5,261 bases of DNA, from NCBI GenBank assembly GCA_031258615.1, contig JAIRMP010000260.1:1-5261 (forward strand), given 5' to 3'. The first letter of the stretch is position 1. Every line of letters begins with the position of its first letter. The position numbers were made by a program, and so were the translations under genes. Below the pieces are notes generated by a model. That model had not been told where the DNA came from. It was given only the letters and a program-made list of their open reading frames with translations, and ran no database searches. Shown here piece by piece: positions 2,947 through 5,261 of the stretch. This DNA is from Spirochaetaceae bacterium. Its GTDB lineage: Bacteria > Spirochaetota > Spirochaetia > Treponematales > Breznakiellaceae.

Positions 2947-5261
2947 AATTTGGAAGGAATTCTGAATGGAGGAGGCTCTCCCACCACGAATTGTCCGCCA
3001 AATCCTTGTCGATCTGCATGAAGAGGAGACCGTTGCCGCCCTGTGTGGGGTAGAGCGTGTTTTGGATGTTCAGATACGGCAGACTCGCGCCCGGCACGGC
3101 CGGGTCCGTAATGCCGGCGCGTATCAGGGTTTGCGGGTTGCGTTCAAGCGCGTCCCAGTAGCGGACGGCTTCGGACAGCTCGCCCAGGGCGGCGGCGCGG
3201 TACGCCGGATTCCCCTTGACGGCGGCAAGCGCGTTGTACGTAACGCCGAGGTTGTTGCGGGCGACCATAAGGCGCTCGGCAATCTCGCGATGTTCAGGTC
3301 TGTCCCTTGGAAGCAGCGCCGGGAAACGGTTACGATCGCTTTCAAGCATACCGGCAAGACGTTTGAAGTAGCCCGCCGCCGCCTCATAGTCAGAGCGCAT
3401 GTACGACACATTCCCCAGCGCGTTCAGCAGGCGGCGGTTGTACGGCGTTTCCATCGAAACGTTGAAGAAACGGTTCATCGCGGAAGCGTAGTCCCCCAAG
3501 TGGTAGTAGGCTGAACCAAGCCTGTACTGCATTTCCGGCGGAGACCAGCCGTTTTCCTCGGCTTTCAGGTATAAAGCCTCCGCTTCCCTCATATCGCCCG
3601 ACTTTGTGAAGTAAGACAAGTCGCCCAAATATGCGTACAACTCCCCAAACTCAGGAGATCGCTCTACAACGCGGCGTTCTACCGCGTCCTCCATGATGTT
3701 CACCCCCTTTGCCAGGGCTTCCTCGGCGGAAATGAATTCGCCGCCTTCTATCAGCAGGCGGGCAATGCGGCGTTGGGTGTCCACACGGTACTTGGTACGC
3801 TCAGGCGATTCGGGCCTGGCCGTATCGAAGGAGGCAGCCGCTATTTCCAGCGTTTGCCGTTCTTCCTCAGCGGCGCCATAGCTGTTGTAGTAGCGGGCAA
3901 GGTGATAGTGCGCCTCGGGAAGCGAAAAATCCTTCCCGACTGCCCGCAGAAGGACATCCTTCACATTCTGAATCTCCTCAATGTATTCGTCCGGGACGCC
4001 TTTTACCACCTCAAAGCGTTTGTCGAGCAGGTAGCCGCCCAATTCCGCGAGGGAAGGCGCGGAAACTTGAGCTTTGGGACGGCTCATAAAGTAATTTTGC
4101 AGCGGAATAACCTCGCCCAGCTTGTCGGTACGGATAAAGTAGAGCATCATGCGTTCCAGCAGTGGATCCGTTTGACCGTAAGATGTCATGTACTTCGCGT
4201 AGGCAATCCGCGCTTCCTCGTAACGTAACGGCTCGTACTCGCCCCAGGCAAGGTTGATATCGCCCAGTGCCAGCAGCCCTTCCCTGTCATTAAGCCTGTA
4301 ATCCAGGATATTGGTACGGATAAGGCGGTCGGCCTTTTCATAGTTGCGCAGGTAGTCCGTCTCCATCGCGGCATAATCAAGCGTTCCCTTCTTGTCGTTA
4401 GGGTAGTTCAGCAACAACTGGTCGTACTTTTCCTCCGCGTACAGGTACTGACGTTCGTCACGGAACAACTCGGCATAGCGGTAGAACCATTTTTTTACGG
4501 GATGTACCGCGAAAGCGTCCTCGAACCGCTGGTTTCCAAGCGTGTACTCGCCTTCCTCTACCAGTTCGTAGCCATTTTTATAGATCAGGTATGCGTGGAC
4601 AGGTTTGTAGATAAGTTGATAGCTAAGGTATGTTACCGATGCGGCAAGCACGGCGATAAGCAGGGAAAGACGTATGACCGGAAAAAATTTGTGAAAAAAT
4701 ATGTATACAAAGCTGAACTGTTCCGCCTCAAGCTCCTCGCCTGTCTTATAACCCTTTGGAAGCGGAATATTCTTTTTCAGAATTTTTCCGGCAAGGGCGG
4801 CGGCTTCACGGGCATTCCCTCCGCGGATCAACAGTTTTATAAACTGGGACAACAGGGACGGATCGACAAATTCTTCAACAATGATCTTTTCGCAGACAAT
4901 ACGCAGGTTAAGCGGGTAGGAAGCTATGGTGTCCAGCAGTTGTTGCAGCTGCTTTTCGGTGAGGCTGATAGGCTCCATCGGTTTTGCCGGTTTTTCCCCG
5001 GCGACCGGCGGTACGACAGCTTCGCCAACCTGTCCGGGGCTGTCTATGGGCATCAGAAAATCGTCAATATCGGGGATGTCTTCCAGTTTGCCGCCTGCCG
5101 CCTGTTCGGTTTTGCCATCCGGCTGCTCTGCCTTGACATCCGGCGCGTCCGGGAAAAGGGATGCCTTCTCTTCATCCGAGATTTCAGATATGGATGGAAT
5201 ACCGTCCGAATAGGGCGCTTCATCAGGAACCTTTCTGCCTTCACCTCCCGAAAGACCGTCC
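2945..5261 (-). CDS. flcA: FlcA-like periplasmic flagellar collar TPR protein (5' partial)
   Basis: The frame is open from the window's right edge to TAG 2945-2947, at least 771 residues. The first in-window ATG (5053) is internal: 69 codons in the same frame precede it without a stop or a start codon. Numbered from that Met, an acidic, Pro/Gly-rich region (upstream to about residue 30) leads into a helical domain (LTEKQLQQLLDTIASYPLNL, 31-50, to about 110), one membrane helix (about 124-149, PVIRLSLLIAVLAASVTYL) and TPR-type helix pairs to about 640, clearest at 158-190, 190-222, 256-292, 377-412, 468-500, 505-538 and 540-572. The layout implies cytoplasmic N-terminus, periplasmic TPRs. Spirochaete FlcA builds the collar around the periplasmic flagellar motor and supports stator assembly. 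Membrane/TPR architecture is certain; the FlcA name is from recalled resemblance and is moderate. Confidence 0.68.
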   Translation of the reverse strand, partial: DGLSGGEGRKVPDEAPYSDGIPSISEISDEEKASLFPDAPDVKAEQPDGKTEQAAGGKLEDIPDIDDFLMPIDSPGQVGEAVVPPVAGEKPAKPMEPISLTEKQLQQLLDTIASYPLNLRIVCEKIIVEEFVDPSLLSQFIKLLIRGGNAREAAALAGKILKKNIPLPKGYKTGEELEAEQFSFVYIFFHKFFPVIRLSLLIAVLAASVTYLSYQLIYKPVHAYLIYKNGYELVEEGEYTLGNQRFEDAFAVHPVKKWFYRYAELFRDERQYLYAEEKYDQLLLNYPNDKKGTLDYAAMETDYLRNYEKADRLIRTNILDYRLNDREGLLALGDINLAWGEYEPLRYEEARIAYAKYMTSYGQTDPLLERMMLYFIRTDKLGEVIPLQNYFMSRPKAQVSAPSLAELGGYLLDKRFEVVKGVPDEYIEEIQNVKDVLLRAVGKDFSLPEAHYHLARYYNSYGAAEEERQTLEIAAASFDTARPESPERTKYRVDTQRRIARLLIEGGEFISAEEALAKGVNIMEDAVERRVVERSPEFGELYAYLGDLSYFTKSGDMREAEALYLKAEENGWSPPEMQYRLGSAYYHLGDYASAMNRFFNVSMETPYNRRLLNALGNVSYMRSDYEAAAGYFKRLAGMLESDRNRFPALLPRDRPEHREIAERLMVARNNLGVTYNALAAVKGNPAYRAAALGELSEAVRYWDALERNPQTLIRAGITDPAVPGASLPYLNIQNTLYPTQGGNGLLFMQIDKDLADNSWWESLLHSEFLPN

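Noticed and set aside
2724..2948. 74-codon plus-strand open frame before the TPR gene
   Set aside because: No ribosome site, no recognisable family, and it ends inside the stop region of the TPR gene; the composition does not look protein-like.
2966..3514. 182-codon plus-strand open frame (and others at 3773-4228 and 4926-5213)
   Set aside because: Antisense shadows of the long TPR gene, common in GC-rich coding sequence; products are Arg/Val-rich without domain features.
5051..5053. ATG 5053 as the start of the TPR gene
   Set aside because: The same frame continues upstream without a stop to the window edge and encodes a plausible acidic linker, so the gene very likely starts beyond the window.
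1..5261. CRISPR array, tRNA or rRNA genes
   Set aside because: No regularly spaced repeats with unique spacers, no cloverleaf-like segments and no rRNA-like stretches were seen.

Overview
The window looks like a stretch of spirochaete chromosome, most likely a gut or termite-associated Treponema relative. The main evidence is the long minus-strand gene on the right. It encodes a single-pass membrane protein with an acidic cytoplasmic N-terminus and a large periplasmic TPR region, resembling the spirochaete periplasmic flagellar collar protein FlcA. The partial gene at the left edge is the C-terminus of an acyl-CoA dehydratase activase-type protein, which fits an anaerobic fermenter. The genus is inferred from protein character only; no database search was possible.

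Layout: (1) 1-276, plus strand, 3' end of the activase-like gene, GC-rich. (2) 277-2944, an AT-richer accessory zone between the two chromosomal genes, which point towards each other. It holds a UPF0175 antitoxin followed by a broken DUF3368 PIN toxin (389-931); a repeat patch with a perfect 21-bp hairpin (1046-1164); an intact two-gene module of a small antitoxin and a YoeB-type mRNA interferase (1245-1785); a non-coding stretch with small hairpins (1786-2143); the N-terminal fragment of an IS630-family transposase (2144-about 2550); and a decayed stretch with possible minus-strand coding remnants (2551-2931). (3) 2945-5261, minus strand, the FlcA-like TPR gene, which is open at the right edge, so its true start lies outside the window.

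How the parts work together: each toxin-antitoxin pair overlaps by a few bases, as expected for translational coupling. The first pair has a near-consensus sigma-70 promoter (TTGACA, 17 bp, TAGAAT) preceded by two TGTGGCACA palindromes that could be its operator. Its toxin has lost its middle and is frameshifted, leaving an apparently intact antitoxin without a working partner. The second pair looks functional, but its toxin carries a tail beyond the usual C-terminal His-Tyr. The transposase fragment and the decayed toxin suggest that this convergent-gene junction collects and then erodes mobile cargo. I see no CRISPR array, no rRNA or tRNA gene, and no clearly new multi-gene system. The most notable items are the operator-like palindromes, the orphaned antitoxin, the extended YoeB and the paired hairpins with an identical core.
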